This document shows positions 53,101 through 64,000 of a stretch of 64,000 nt of DNA, piece after piece (the first letter of the stretch is position 1; the number at the start of each line of letters is the position of its first letter). The translations under genes were made by a program, and so were the position numbers. The stretch is from NCBI GenBank assembly GCA_033065855.1, contig JAVXUO010002473.1, positions 124,001 to 188,000 of the forward strand. The letters run 5' to 3'. The DNA comes from Escallonia rubra (Eukaryota; Streptophyta; Magnoliopsida; Escalloniales; Escalloniaceae). The notes under the pieces are model-generated. The model had not been told where the DNA came from. It ran no database searches and was given only the letters and a program-made list of their open reading frames with translations.

Positions 53101-55335
53101 TCTGCGTGACTGGCCTACGTGCTTCAGTACTGGGGGCTTCATCAACACCCCTAAGTACTATGACCTCCGGGTCACTCCGAGACGGGAGCAGGTTTTCAGA
53201 GGGCATCGCGCCTAGTCCGCTTGGCAATTGGGAGTCTGGTCTTCCACACCGCTGCCAGGCCTGTGGGATTCTGCACGGGCTTGAATTGGTGGTTAGATCA
53301 ATGGGTGTTCTCTGGCCACATCGACACTGTGGGAGCCAGTCTTTCTAGACAGACAGGGCGATGCTGTGAGGAGCAGGCGGGGTGAAAATGTAATTCGACA
53401 GTCCAACGAAAAATTCATATTTTTTTACCCCTTGTGATGTGTCACTCCCAAGGGATGCCACGTGTCAGCTGATGACACGTGCACACTTTTGCCTATAAAT
53501 AGTGGACTTTAGATTTCATTTTGGAGGGAACTCTCTCATCTGACATTTTCACTTTCTCACTCTAGAATACAAATCCTCTGGAATTCTAAAAAGAGAAACA
53601 TACAGGACCTTGACTCTGGACCTTAGTATCGCACTGTGACTGTCATCATATATTCACCCTGCGCCGTCACTCTCGCAGCACTGCCACCCTCAGGCTCTGT
53701 CTGGGAAGCCTTTGTTCCACCTTGTTGTGTCCCACATTAACACACTTGGCATCTGACTTGGACTGCATTCCTTGTAGCACTTCCACGTCGACTGTGAACC
53801 CACCTTCCTTTGCATTAAACTTAAGCAATTATAAAGGAGAAACTTCAATGGTTATGGTTCGAGATTATAGTGATGTGATGCTTCCTTTATCACTAGCATG
53901 CCCAGGTCTGTGGCCTCCTTACTTTTTAGATACAGTCCAGTCATGACTAAACTTCTTTCATGTGTATGCCTTTCAAAAGTTATATTTTGGCCCTTCCCAT
54001 AATTATTATTTTTTGTTTAATCAGAAGAATTGTATTACTAACAATAGCTGATGCAGAACATGGTATAACCAATGTTACAATTTAATTCTAAATGAAGAAG
54101 GACGAGAGCACTATGAAACTATCAACACCATCAAAAACTTCACCACTATAACCTAACTTCACCACCTCCTATGGTAGCCTCCCTGTCGAAGGTTGTCATA
54201 TATTGTACAGGCTGCAATAGCAAGAGAAATAATCATCTAAAACAAGTCCTCATGTGTTCCTTAACAAACTATGGTTGTGGAGCTCCATACTAGCAAGACG
54301 TGTATCAAAAAATATTTGGCATGTGTGGGTGTGTGTTACTGCTACAATGACTAGCACTCAATTGCAAGAAGTCCGAGTTAGTATAGATCATGACATGCAT
54401 AAAATTTTGAGAGCGAGTCCATGTGCATGCCATGAAATGCACGCTAGCTTGGGCTGAGTTGCCACTAGTGTCACTGACAAGGAACTAACACATTCAGATC
54501 TAAAGCTATAATTCAAACATCGGATTACTTATCTTCAACGTCAAACCGACATGCTAGCCATATATAAGTAACTAAAGGATTAGTATACATCTGCAATGAT
54601 TAAATAAAATTTTGGAAGGGCGACTCATTTATAACTCTAGCTTCTATCTGAAATGATCCTAATGGGTAAAGATCCAAAGCGGTTGGATGAATCGAACAAA
54701 ATTCTAACTAACTCAAAGGTTTAGAATAAGACATGATAGACACCTAGCCTATCCTGGTTAGACAATATCATTTTTCTATCTCTAATTGAAGAGCAAAGAT
54801 ATAACTAACATATTATATTACCAGATAAAATTATATGGACCGAGGGGGAGAGGAAGTAAGAAACCAAGCAATTAATCACTCGATAAAAGTAGTACCTTCA
54901 TTTTCTGGTGGAACGACTCTAGAATGAGCCGACCATGTACATTGTTTTAAAAGTAAGAACAATATTCTAAAAAAAGATGAGTAAGGGCTTCGAAGTCGCC
55001 CTTCCCTTCGTTCAAGCTCCCCTTCCGCTTCCTTTTGTACATGAACCTTAGGCTCATAATACAATGGCGTAAGAGCATTGCAGTGTTTGTTCTCGAGATA
55101 ATTAAATACAGTTAGTTCTAATGTCAAAGTGTATATGACTTCTATCAAAATAATAGACTCACAAAAACAAGTCATTTGAAAGTACGCAATTCTGACAAGA
55201 GTCATATGTGCTTCGACAATAAAATTATGCTTAAGCATTAAGAAGGTGTTAATTTGACATTAAGAAAAATCACGACGACTATAACATCCAAGAATGATCA
55301 CCTAGTTGTGTTTACCGAGTAAGTACCGTATACTC
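53100..55335. other. Intergenic; possible decayed LTR end, no gene
   Basis: A TATAAAT motif in gcctataaatagtgga (about 53490-53500) followed by ttttggagggaactctctca and pyrimidine-rich DNA is typical of the U3-R junction of a gypsy-type LTR. I could not find matching LTR ends, a primer site or a target duplication. A 120-aa minus-strand frame at 54876-55238 has no recognisable domain and no supporting signals. Confidence 0.4.
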
Positions 55336-55669
55336 TTAAATCTTTGGACAAATTCTAAAAATGTACACTTAAATTTATGTCAAGTACAACTTTAGTATCA
55401 AAGTTTGAAGGTGCGCTAAAAAAGTACTAAACTTTGAAATATCATACTAAATCAGTATATTGACTGACGAATGACAGATGCTGTTAGAAAGTCAGAGGGA
55501 TATGACTGTCATTATTTAAAAAAATGACATAAAATTGTCCCTATAGCCACGGTCACATGATCTATTCTTTTTTACATTTTCAATGCACTTTTTTTACATT
55601 TTCAATATACTTTTTTACAATCCCAATACAAATTAAAGTTTTTTTTCCTCTCTCTCTCTCTCTTCTTCT

Positions 55670-55724
<55 letters not shown>

Positions 55725-55843
55725 CAGACCCATCACCCACTTTTTCTCTTTTTTCCCCTTCATCTTTCTTATCTCTCTCTCTCACACCCACACCCACACC
55801 TACACCTATTTTTCTCTCTTTCTTCTTCTTCTTCTTCTTCTTC

Positions 55844-55874
<31 letters not shown>

Positions 55875-56446
55875 TACACCACAATCCACTAAGACACAAT
55901 CACTAAGACAAGAATCCAACACATACAATCATAACTCAATCACCATCATCACTGGCGATTTTATGCCATGTTTGAATGTATGTGATACGAGACAAATTTG
56001 AATGAATTGTGTGAATAGACGATGATATTGATTTTTGGGTTTTGGGTATTTATATAAATTCAGATACATCAAAAATTTAATCAGAATTGTGAATTTATCA
56101 ACAAAATTTAAAACTCCACTGACTTTTTTCCGTCGTCGGCGATCTTTGTGTGTGTGAATTGAAGAAGAAGAAGAGAGAGATGGAGAAAAAAAAAGAGTAA
56201 GATTGTCAAAAGGACGGCCAACGTGACCACATAGACAGACTTTATTAATTTTTTTTTTATAATAACAGTCATACTTCTCTAACTTTCTAGTGACATCCGT
56301 CATCTGTCAACGGATGTACTGATTTTGTACGTTTTTTTAAAGTTAAGTACTTTTTTTGACGCAATTTAAAACTTGAGTATTAAAATTGTACTGGACGTAA
56401 ATTTAATAGTACAGTTTTGAAATTTGTCATAAATCTTTGATTTAAC
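55336..56446. mobile_element. Element with long terminal inverted repeats (about 180 bp), MULE-like
   Basis: About 55336-55514 and 56261-56446 are inverted copies of each other. Shared words include ttaaatc, gtactaaacttt/gtacttaacttt, aatcagtat/aatcagtac, gacagatg and tatgactgt. The 750-bp interior contains (CT)n(CA)n (55649-55725), a second CT/TTC block (55790-55877) and no protein domain. Long inverted repeats with a non-coding core are typical of non-autonomous Mutator-like or foldback elements. I could not fix a 9-bp target duplication. Confidence 0.7.
55649..55877. repeat. Compound CT/CA/TTC microsatellites
   Basis: (CT)n broken by TTC units, then (CA)n at 55687-55722, then CCCACA, TTC and (CT)n blocks to 55877. 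Long frames on both strands (55557-55892 plus, 55633-55899 minus) are pure low-complexity artefacts. Confidence 0.95.
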
Positions 56447-56689
56447 TATTTAGTGCCGTTAAATCGAAATGGTAAATTGCATTACGAAGTTAAGCAGTCA
56501 GGTACCGTTGACCTGATCCACAAAATATTTCGAGTGTTTGACCAATTGATCTCCTCTGCATAGACCTGTTTGCAGTGTAGTGCAGTGCATCTCCCCAAGA
56601 AACTCACTGCCCTAGCTACTGCCTTGACTGACTGAAGGCAACAAAGGCGGACACAGTAAAGAGGGGGAGAGAGATAGGCAGAAACTGAG

Positions 56690-59513
56690 ATGGATTGGTG
56701 GGTTTCGATGCCGAAGGTGGAATTACACGCCCACCTTAATGGCTCCATCAGAAACTCCACTCTCCTGTATGCTATCTCTAACTCCAACTCAATATTAACT
56801 ACACACACACACACACACACACACTTTCTTGTAATCATGCGGGTTTCCTTTCTTTAGCACCCAAATGGAAGAAAGTTGAAAACTTTTTGGTTCTGAATAT
56901 ATGTCGAATTTTCCCTCATTCTTTATTGTAAATGAAATTTGAGCTTGGTTTTGTAACTTTTGTTATTTAGGGAGCTTGCTGGAGAATTGGGTGAAAAGGG
57001 TACCATAAATTTCTCAGACGTGGAACATGTTATACTGAAAAGTATGTCAATTTTTGTTTATGACTACATTTTGTTCCCTGTAATTGATCTTGAATGTTGA
57101 AACATACTACAAGATACGTATTTGTTTCTCTAATGTAGATGACCGATCGCTTCGTGAAGTGTTCAAGTTGTTTGATTTGATCCACATCATTACTACTGAC
57201 CACAAAATTGTGACAAGGATTACTGAAGAAGTATGATTTAGATCTAATTCCATTTTGTACCAAAGATTGTGAACAAGGAATTATCTCCTTTTCTTTTTTC
57301 TCGTTTTGCAAAAAGTAGGTTGTTGAAGATTTTGCGGCAGAGAATGTGGTTTATTTGGAACTAAGAACAACTCCGAAGGTACTTCCCTTGGCAGAGAATT
57401 TTGGTAGTTAGTGTAGAACACGTGACAACAATTTATGGCATTTTTGGACGGAAAAAGCACAGTTTTAGTTGATAGCTTACAAATTTAACAGCTTAGTGAC
57501 TGCCGCCTTGCTTTTAAGCGGGCAAGAATGGTGGACATACTTTGACCAGCAGAAGTACTATTGCGGACTCCTGAAAATCCATACGAAACGTTCCTATAGT
57601 TGAAACTGGTGGAAATAGCACGGGGTGCTAGGTTTAGTAACATCATCCATTTCATTTTTGTGTTATTTGGCGTTTGCCAAGGCAGTGTGCTCGTGTGCAT
57701 GAGGTGCACACTTGGATAACAATAGCGTCACCCATTTGTTATCTTGATGAAGTAATCGGATTGTCTTACTTGATAAAGTAAGTGGGTTTTTTTTCTTGTG
57801 TAGAGGAATGATTCAATAGGGATGAGCAAGCGATCTTACATGGAAGCTGTGGTGGAGGGTTTAAGGGCTGTCAGCACTGTTGAAGTCGATTTTGGTTCTC
57901 ATGATCTTAGCACTGCTGCAGATTCTTCTGCCATAAGTGACAAGGGTAATGGAACTCAAAGAAAGAAGATATACGTTAGACTACTTCTTAGCATCGACCG
58001 TCGTGAAACTACTACAGCTGCAATGGAAACCGTATGTTAGCATAATGTGGTAAAAAAGACAGATTCAAGTTTATACCTTGTCCTGAGGCTAGGCGTTAAC
58101 ATTCTCCTACCCTACTTTTTTTAGGTCGAACTTGCCTTGGAAATGAGACACTTGGGGGTAGTAGGTATCGACCTTTCTGGCAATCCTACCATTGGTGAAT
58201 GGTACACTTCCACTACCAATTACTTTGTGGTCTGTTATTATTTTCTCTCGTATGCTATACATGTATTACGTCTATGGTTCCTTTTTACATCCATGTCAGG
58301 GCAACCTTTTTGCCAGCTTTAATATTTGCTAGGGAGCAAGGTCTCTCTGTCACCCTTCACTGTGGGGAGGTGCATTTTTCTTGTCCATTCTGCGAGCATT
58401 TGTTGAGTTATGGCTGCAATTACGTGACAAGTTTATTTTCATGGCTTAGTGACTTTAGGTACCAAATCCAGAGGAAATTCGAGCAATGCTGAGCTTTCTT
58501 CCAGGGAGAATTGGCCATGCTTGTTGCTTTGAAGAGGATGAATGGAGCAAGCTGAAATCATCCAAGATCCCGGTTCAATACCTTTTCCCATGCCTGTCCT
58601 TCGTTACAATATAATAGCACTTCCCCTTTTCCCACCCACCTGTGGCTGCGTCCGTCCTTTGAAATGTTGTACACTTAATTAGCTCAGTTTTAAATTCTAG
58701 AATTTTCCTTATCACCAAAAAAAATAAAAATAAAATTACTTTTCCTCTCTGAAACAGAATAGCAGGCATGTAGAGATGGAAAGAGGAGTTGGTTGTTTAT
58801 TGTGCATTAATTTTATTCGGGTCTTATATACACAAACACCCAACTTATCGCGTACATTTTTTGTCCTTTCATCTTGCAGGTTGAGATTTGTTTGACATCC
58901 AACCTCCGAACTGAAACAATCCCATCTGTAGATGTTCATCATTTTGGTCTGATCTTCTGTTCCATCTAAATATCATTCTATAATTTGGTTTATTCTATGA
59001 GGTAGAACTAAGAGAATCTTACTTCGAGCTAGATTACAGAGTCTGAAACATAATAGTAAGCATTTAGAGAGAGAGCTAGAAAGATTGTTCTACGGTCGTT
59101 AGGTGCTTCACCAACTTTATGGATAACTTTAGTTTCATGTCTGTAACAGTTTTGTGTCTGCTTTTGCAGCTGATCTCTACAACTCAAAACATCCAATACT
59201 CCTGTGCACCGATGATTCAGGGGTGTTCTCGACCAGTCTTTCTGATGAGTACAGCTTGGCCTCTTCTTCATTTGGTAGGTGTTATCCTTTTGCAATATTC
59301 CAACCTGTTAACTGTTATAGAATACAAAAAAGTATTACCAATTACGCTTGGTTTGTTTGCCAATTACAAGGTCTTGGAAAGGCAGAAATGTTTCAGCTAG
59401 CAAGGGATGCCATTGGCTTTATATTTGCCAATGATGTCGTGAAAAAGGAATTGGTAAAGATTTTTGCATCGGCTGCAAGGAACCTGGATTCAGGACCGCA
59501 AAGCTGCACGTAG
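56690..59513 (+). CDS. MAPDA: N6-methyl-AMP deaminase (adenosine deaminase-like, ADAL/MAPDA)
   Basis: A cytosolic zinc enzyme that hydrolyses N6-methyl-AMP, released from m6A-containing RNA, to IMP and methylamine, keeping the modified nucleotide out of the ATP pool. Eleven exons: 56690-56766, 56971-57041, 57139-57230, 57319-57378, 57804-58031, 58125-58201, 58300-58369, 58459-58572, 58880-58946, 59170-59274 and 59371-59513. The joined frame is 367 aa and uninterrupted, close to family length. Zinc and catalytic residues are present: His13 and His15 in ELHAHLNGS, His222 and Glu225 in LHCGE, His245 in RIGHA, and Asp300-Asp301 in TDDSG. The start is the first ATG and places HAH at the usual distance. 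It reads KVELHAHLNGS, which suits the ADAL group rather than classical adenosine deaminase. Intron 8 uses a GTTCAA donor, less usual but required by the frame. Confidence 0.93.
56797..56823. repeat. (AC)n microsatellite in intron 1 of the deaminase gene
   Basis: A pure AC run about 30 bp after the exon 1 donor. It is the only simple repeat of note in this gene. Confidence 0.95.
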
Positions 59514-61222
59514 TGTAGGAGAACCTCTATCATTCTTCAGTTTCTGGACACCTGGGAGAGGTTGGTTCAAAGGAAATGGACACCAATATTGAGCGTTAAG
59601 ATTCATCGGAAGGCCACACAGGCACACATTACGCTCTTCCCGTTTATCTTGCCTATTTTTCTCAGCTCGTATCTTCATTCCTTTGTTACTTCATCTTCTA
59701 TCGATATCAAATGCTAATTTTCGTTAGGAGTACACAAAATATATATTGGTGTCTCTCTTCGTCGATGAGATCTTTGCATAAGATTGATGTTACCTTATCT
59801 TCTTTCTATTTGCTAGCTTATTCCTTCTTCAAACAAGCCATAATCTTAATGCAACAAGCGAGAGCACTGAGCACAAACAAAATTTACACTCTTGTCTTCT
59901 CCGTGCATTTCAGTTAAGAAAAAGGGACATGTTCACAACGAAAAAATTATGATTTTAGTGTACGAACGACGGTGTTAAGGAAAGCCTGTTTGCATGTGCT
60001 AACGGATCTTATTAATGTCGGATTGTAAGTAAGTTGAGCTGGACCAGTGGAACAAATAATTATACCACTTCAACTTCCATGTATGCTTTACCAGAATCCG
60101 CCCTCGCGTTTGATCTCTCTCTCTCTCTCTCTGTTCCATTCGACAGCTACCAGATGGAATACACCACCTAATCACACGTAGTCGCCACGACGCCACCACC
60201 CTCTAAGGCGAACTCCCTCCCACCTAGCGGTTTTGATCCAAATGGGAGGGTGACGGGTGGTAAGGGTTTGGAGGGGAAATTGACGACCGGTTGGATCTGA
60301 GAATGCGAAATGAAGTGAAGGCATAAAAATTTTCGAGAGAAAAAAGTGCTCACGCGAACGAGCTTACGCTTAACACTACTTGTATGATTATTTTCTTGTA
60401 TTCGTAATTTTTCTTGTAAAGTGATCACACCAACATTGCCCCTAGGACTTAAAAAAAATATATTTTAAGCATAACAAATTAGATCAGAGTGTGAATAAAA
60501 ATGCTATTATGGATCGTAAAAATAGGTGCTTCTTCCCTTTCTTTTGAATAACATGATCTATTTATATTTGTAGTTTGCATTTTCACACTCAATCAATACT
60601 TCTTTCAACCATTTTATTTAGTGACCAAAGATCATCTTAATGAGCTAGAGCCCAAACGTAGTAATTAAGTTCTAAACCACCCCCAACCCCACTGACAACC
60701 AAAACAGATGTACATCATTTTCAGTCTCTCCCAAACCAAATTCTACTCCAACCAAACAGAAATACACATTCACGTTCCTTTCTAAATTCAACTCAGTCGC
60801 CGTTATAACGGCAAATTCCAACCGATCAAAGAACATATCGTTGAAGTTTTCGCTTTCACTTTTTACGAACTTTTAAGAGATTAATTGATATAATACATAT
60901 AACTGATTACTTCCGCTTGTTAATACTATTATTGTTTTTGTAGTCAAATTATGGACACGGTCGCACGAAGTCGTAATTAAGATCGTAAACCCCCAAACAA
61001 GAAAAACAGATACGCAAGTACACCAGTAAATCCAATACACACAAATGCAGTCCCCGTAAGAACACGCAGCCACACACACACACACACACACAAAAGTCGG
61101 TCTATTAAACCCAAAATCCACATTCCCATAATAATCAGGAAGATGTACTATAACTGAATTCACATTCATCTCTGAACTTCGTAACGCCGAGTCCAACACA
61201 GTGACATTCACACACCAGCACC
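59514..61222. other. Intergenic region between deaminase and phospholipase genes
   Basis: Holds the deaminase 3' UTR and the phospholipase promoter. A (CT)n tract is at 60113-60132. About 60165-60320 on the minus strand reads TLPFGSKPLGGREFALEGGG, a phrase I associate with dispersed plant repeats rather than a gene (low confidence). A (CA)n tract lies at 61071-61092. No gene seen. Confidence 0.55.
61071..61092. repeat. (CA)n microsatellite upstream of the phospholipase gene
   Basis: A CA run about 130 bp before the start codon. It lies in the promoter or 5' UTR. Confidence 0.95.
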
Positions 61223-64000
61223 ATGTCATGGGGCCTGGGCTGGAAGCGCCCATCGGACACCTTCCACCTGTCCCTGCACTACGGCACCGACGAGTCCGCC
61301 GCCGCGGACGAACAAACTCCCTCCACATCCTCCACGTCGTCCCGCTCGTCGTCGTCCTCCTCCATCACGTCGTCGCCGGATCAGCACCAGAACGACCTAT
61401 TCTTCCGGATCGACCTCGATTGGACCGCCGGCGATGACGAGGACCAGGTCGCGCTGCGGCTCCAGTCCCAGGTCATGGTGGCGCTGCCGCTCCCGCAGGA
61501 TACGGTGGTGGTGGAGTTGAGACCGGACGAGCCGGTTGTTGGTAATGTGGGGGTGTGGATGAGGGTGGTGAAGAGGAGGGAGCCGCTGAGGGCGGTGACC
61601 TTGGGCCGGGCCGGCGGTTCGGGGCAGCAGGGGGACGGAATGGGGGTGGTCGTGAGGCTGCTCAAGTCGGATTTCTCCGCGGCCGAGGCGGGGCCCGCGG
61701 TGGAGGTCGGGTGCGCCGATCACTGGAAGAGCGTTACGCTTGTTAGCCTGTGCGGTTGTGGCTTGTCGGTGAGTGTGCGCGCGTGTGTTTTGGTGCGTTT
61801 ATTGTTTAAATCGTTCGGCTGATGATAGAGTAGAAGGGAACTTTGGGAGGAAATTTTATGTTCGTTTGATCTACGTTATGTTGTTTCTGTACGAGAATTG
61901 AACTCTCCTTTCTGCTTGTTATAAATATTTTCTAAATATAATGGACTGTGTACGTTTTTTTGGCCATCTTCGGCCTTCTGCATTTCTCTGATATGTGATG
62001 TTGTTGTAATACTTGCTGATTAGTACGGAGCAGAGCCTGGAGTCCAGTAACCACTCTGATGAGGGGTAAAGATCAAAAGAAAATGGTAATCAATACTTTA
62101 GGATGTACATTGATGATTCTAGTCAGTCTGTTGTAAGTTCGGGGGTATTTCCAGGTGTTTAATTTCTAGAGAGCCTCTGTGTACATGGGTCTGCCTCTCT
62201 GCCATTTTCTAATATGCTTTTAGTTGGGAATAAGAAAACACTGTTTTGGATGAATGTATGTGCAAGCTGAATGGATGTGTCATTTTCTAATTTAAATGAA
62301 TATAAGTGCAAGCTGAACACGCCACACTTGATCATGTAGAATATCTTCAGTATTTGACACTGTTTGGTGTTTAGAATTTTAAAGGTCTTCTGTATATGTT
62401 TCTCTACTCCTGCCACAGAGGAATAATGATCAAGGTTCCTTAATGATCCATTTGATGCTGTTTTTATCATATGCTTGAGTGGCTTCCCTTAATAAGGATT
62501 TTGACTTAAGTTGCATGTAAGGGGAATAAGTAATATTTTCATCACTGCTGTATAGGTACTGCCAGTGGAGTTAACCCGTTTGCCTCTTCTAGAGAAGCTA
62601 TACCTTGATAACAACAAGCTAGCCATTTTGCCATCTGAGCTTGGGGAGTTGAAAAACTTGAAAGTTCTAGGGCTCGACTACAACATGCTGGTTTCAGTAC
62701 ATGGTAGGCTGGAAATTGAATTTGTTTATTTTCCTTCTACTTCCAAACCATATTAGACTCAAAAGGAGAAATGAACAAAATTAAGCAGAAAAGTACTCAT
62801 TCTTTAGAGGGCAAAAGATTGTATTTGACACGACTCATTATCTTACTTGTACTTTTTGGAAAATGTATTTAGTTGAGTTGAGACAGTGCGTTGGACTGGT
62901 GGAATTGTCGTTGGAACATAACAAGCTGGTCCGTCCACTTCTTGATTTCAGGTCGTTTAACAAGCATATCAATGTTCCCTATCTTACTTTGTTCCAGATT
63001 CTTGTTGATGAAGTTGTATATTGTAAGTGTCTCTTCAGGTCTAATATATCTGTATCACTTGATGCAGGGCCATGGCCGAGTTACGTGTGCTTAGGCTATT
63101 TGGTAATCCGCTTGAATTTCTTCCTGAAATCTTGCCGCTGCACAAACTTCGCCATTTGTCTCTTGCAAATATTAGAATCGTGGCAGATGATAATCTGAGA
63201 TTGGTGAATGTTTCGATAGAGGTAAAGATCTAGTACTTTTGTACTTATTATTCAGATCTTTAGCTTCACTGTCAGTAAAAACTCTTCTGGGTTGATGCAG
63301 ATGGAGAACAGTTCTTACTTTGTTGCGTCTCGACATAAACTGAGTGCCTTTTTCGCTCTTATATTCCGCTTTTCTTCTTGTCACCACCCTTTGTTAGCAT
63401 CTGCCCTTGCAAAGATAATGCAAGATGAAGGCAATCGTGTAGTTGTTGGTAAAGATGAAAATGCAGTCCGACAGCTTATAAGTATGATAAGTAGCGACAA
63501 TCAGCATGTGGTATGTTATACAACTCTTGCTTTTTTGTATTTCCCAGTCATTGAGTCTAAATTCTTTATTTTGCTTTCTTTAAGGTCGAACAAGCCTGCT
63601 TTGCTCTTTCTTCTCTTGCCTCAGATGTGTCTGTGGCACTGTCTTTGATCAAATCGGACATCATGCAACCCGTCGAAAGAGTATTGAAATCTGCTGGCCC
63701 GGAAGAATTAATTTCTGTGTTGCAAGTTGTGCTCGAGCTAGCTTTCACGTCTGATACTGTTGCTCAAAAAATGTTGACCAAGGATTTATTAAAATCATTG
63801 AAATTGTTGTGCGCCCATAAAAATGCAGAGGTAAGCTTTGCTACTTTCAGATATAGATAAATGTTTAACCTCTTAATTCTTTACCTATGTCATTTGGGTA
63901 CTGAACTACTTTAGCTCATCAGGTACAAAGATTTGCATTATTAGCGGTTGGAAATTTAGCATTTTGTTTAGAGAATCGACGTACTCTTGTTACTTCTGAA
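61223..64000 (+). CDS. PLA1: Phospholipase A I-like (LRR-ARM-patatin family), 5' part only
   Basis: The N-terminal part of a large plant lipid acyl hydrolase; the patatin catalytic domain lies beyond the window. Exons: 61223-61768, 62556-62703, 62873-62951, 63068-63221, 63301-63510, 63585-63830 and 63923-64000 (continues). Phases agree at every join, giving 487 residues so far. Exon 1 is GC-rich and starts MSWGLGWKRPSDTFHLSL, then a Ser-rich stretch. Exons 2-4 encode leucine-rich repeats (LPLLEKLYLDNNKL, LVELSLEHNKL, LRVLRLFGNPLEFLPE; about 183-300). Exons 5-7 encode helical armadillo-like repeats (ENAVRQLISMISSDNQHVVE, QRFALLAVGNLAFCLENRRT). The layout matches Arabidopsis phospholipase A I (At1g61850), a galacto- and phospholipase linked to basal jasmonate production. 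The activity cannot be checked here because the catalytic Ser-Asp dyad is not included. Confidence 0.9.

Noticed and set aside
52206..53348. Several 70-120-aa frames in the GC-rich tandem repeat block
   Set aside because: Long frames are expected in GC-rich DNA with few stops. They follow the tandem repeat periods and show no domain.
54876..55238. 120-aa minus-strand frame
   Set aside because: No recognisable domain, no promoter or splice context; probably chance.
55557..55899. 111-aa and 88-aa frames over the CT/CA microsatellites
   Set aside because: Pure simple-sequence translation.

Overview
This is a nuclear genome window from a flowering plant, almost certainly a eudicot. The evidence is multi-exon genes with GT-AG introns, plant-specific families (cysteine-rich receptor-like kinase, vacuolar iron transporter-like, CYP77, chloroplast pseudouridine synthase), plant transposon lineages (Sirevirus-type copia, L1-type LINE, hAT, CACTA) and CT/GA/TA microsatellites. 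The species cannot be named from the sequence alone.

Layout. 1-22.7 kb is a tandem duplication of one cysteine-rich receptor-like kinase (CRK) gene. Copy A is at 1-5881 and copy B at 16913-22727, nearly colinear over 5.8 kb at an offset of 16912 that drifts by a few bases. Both copies keep a complete seven-exon reading frame (672 codons) with all kinase motifs. Between them lie degenerate pieces of a third CRK upstream region, a GGGCC-rich hAT-like end, a MITE, microsatellites and an 8.08-kb copia element (8398-16479) with 5-bp target duplications, Sirevirus-style palindromes in its LTRs and a broken pol frame. A stretch that looks like plant mitochondrial DNA sits upstream of both CRK copies.

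22.7-33.1 kb is a nest of mobile elements around a decayed beta-glucosidase gene. A LINE remnant was split by a hAT element (8-bp target duplication) and a CACTA element (TAG target duplication). A second LINE lies antisense in an intron of the GH1 beta-glucosidase. That gene has lost its first exons and has a frameshift.

33-64 kb is gene space with five well-supported genes: a nine-exon RNA pseudouridine synthase (minus), a single-exon vacuolar iron transporter-like gene (minus), a two-exon CYP77 cytochrome P450 (plus), an eleven-exon N6-methyl-AMP deaminase (plus), and the 5' part of a phospholipase A I-like gene with leucine-rich and armadillo-like repeats (plus, running off the window). 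For the pseudouridine synthase, P450 and deaminase the exon joins were worked out base by base and give uninterrupted frames. Intergenic DNA here holds a second MITE of the same family, a likely hAT element, a GC-rich tandem-repeat block and a 1.1-kb element with about 180-bp terminal inverted repeats.

The genes are independent housekeeping, defence or metabolism genes; I see no operon-like or pathway cluster. I found no clearly new biological system. The most informative signals are the evolutionary ones: CRK duplication with possible organelle DNA, the palindrome-copy difference between the two LTRs, the nested insertions, and a minimal LINE insertion consisting of little more than a poly(A) tail.
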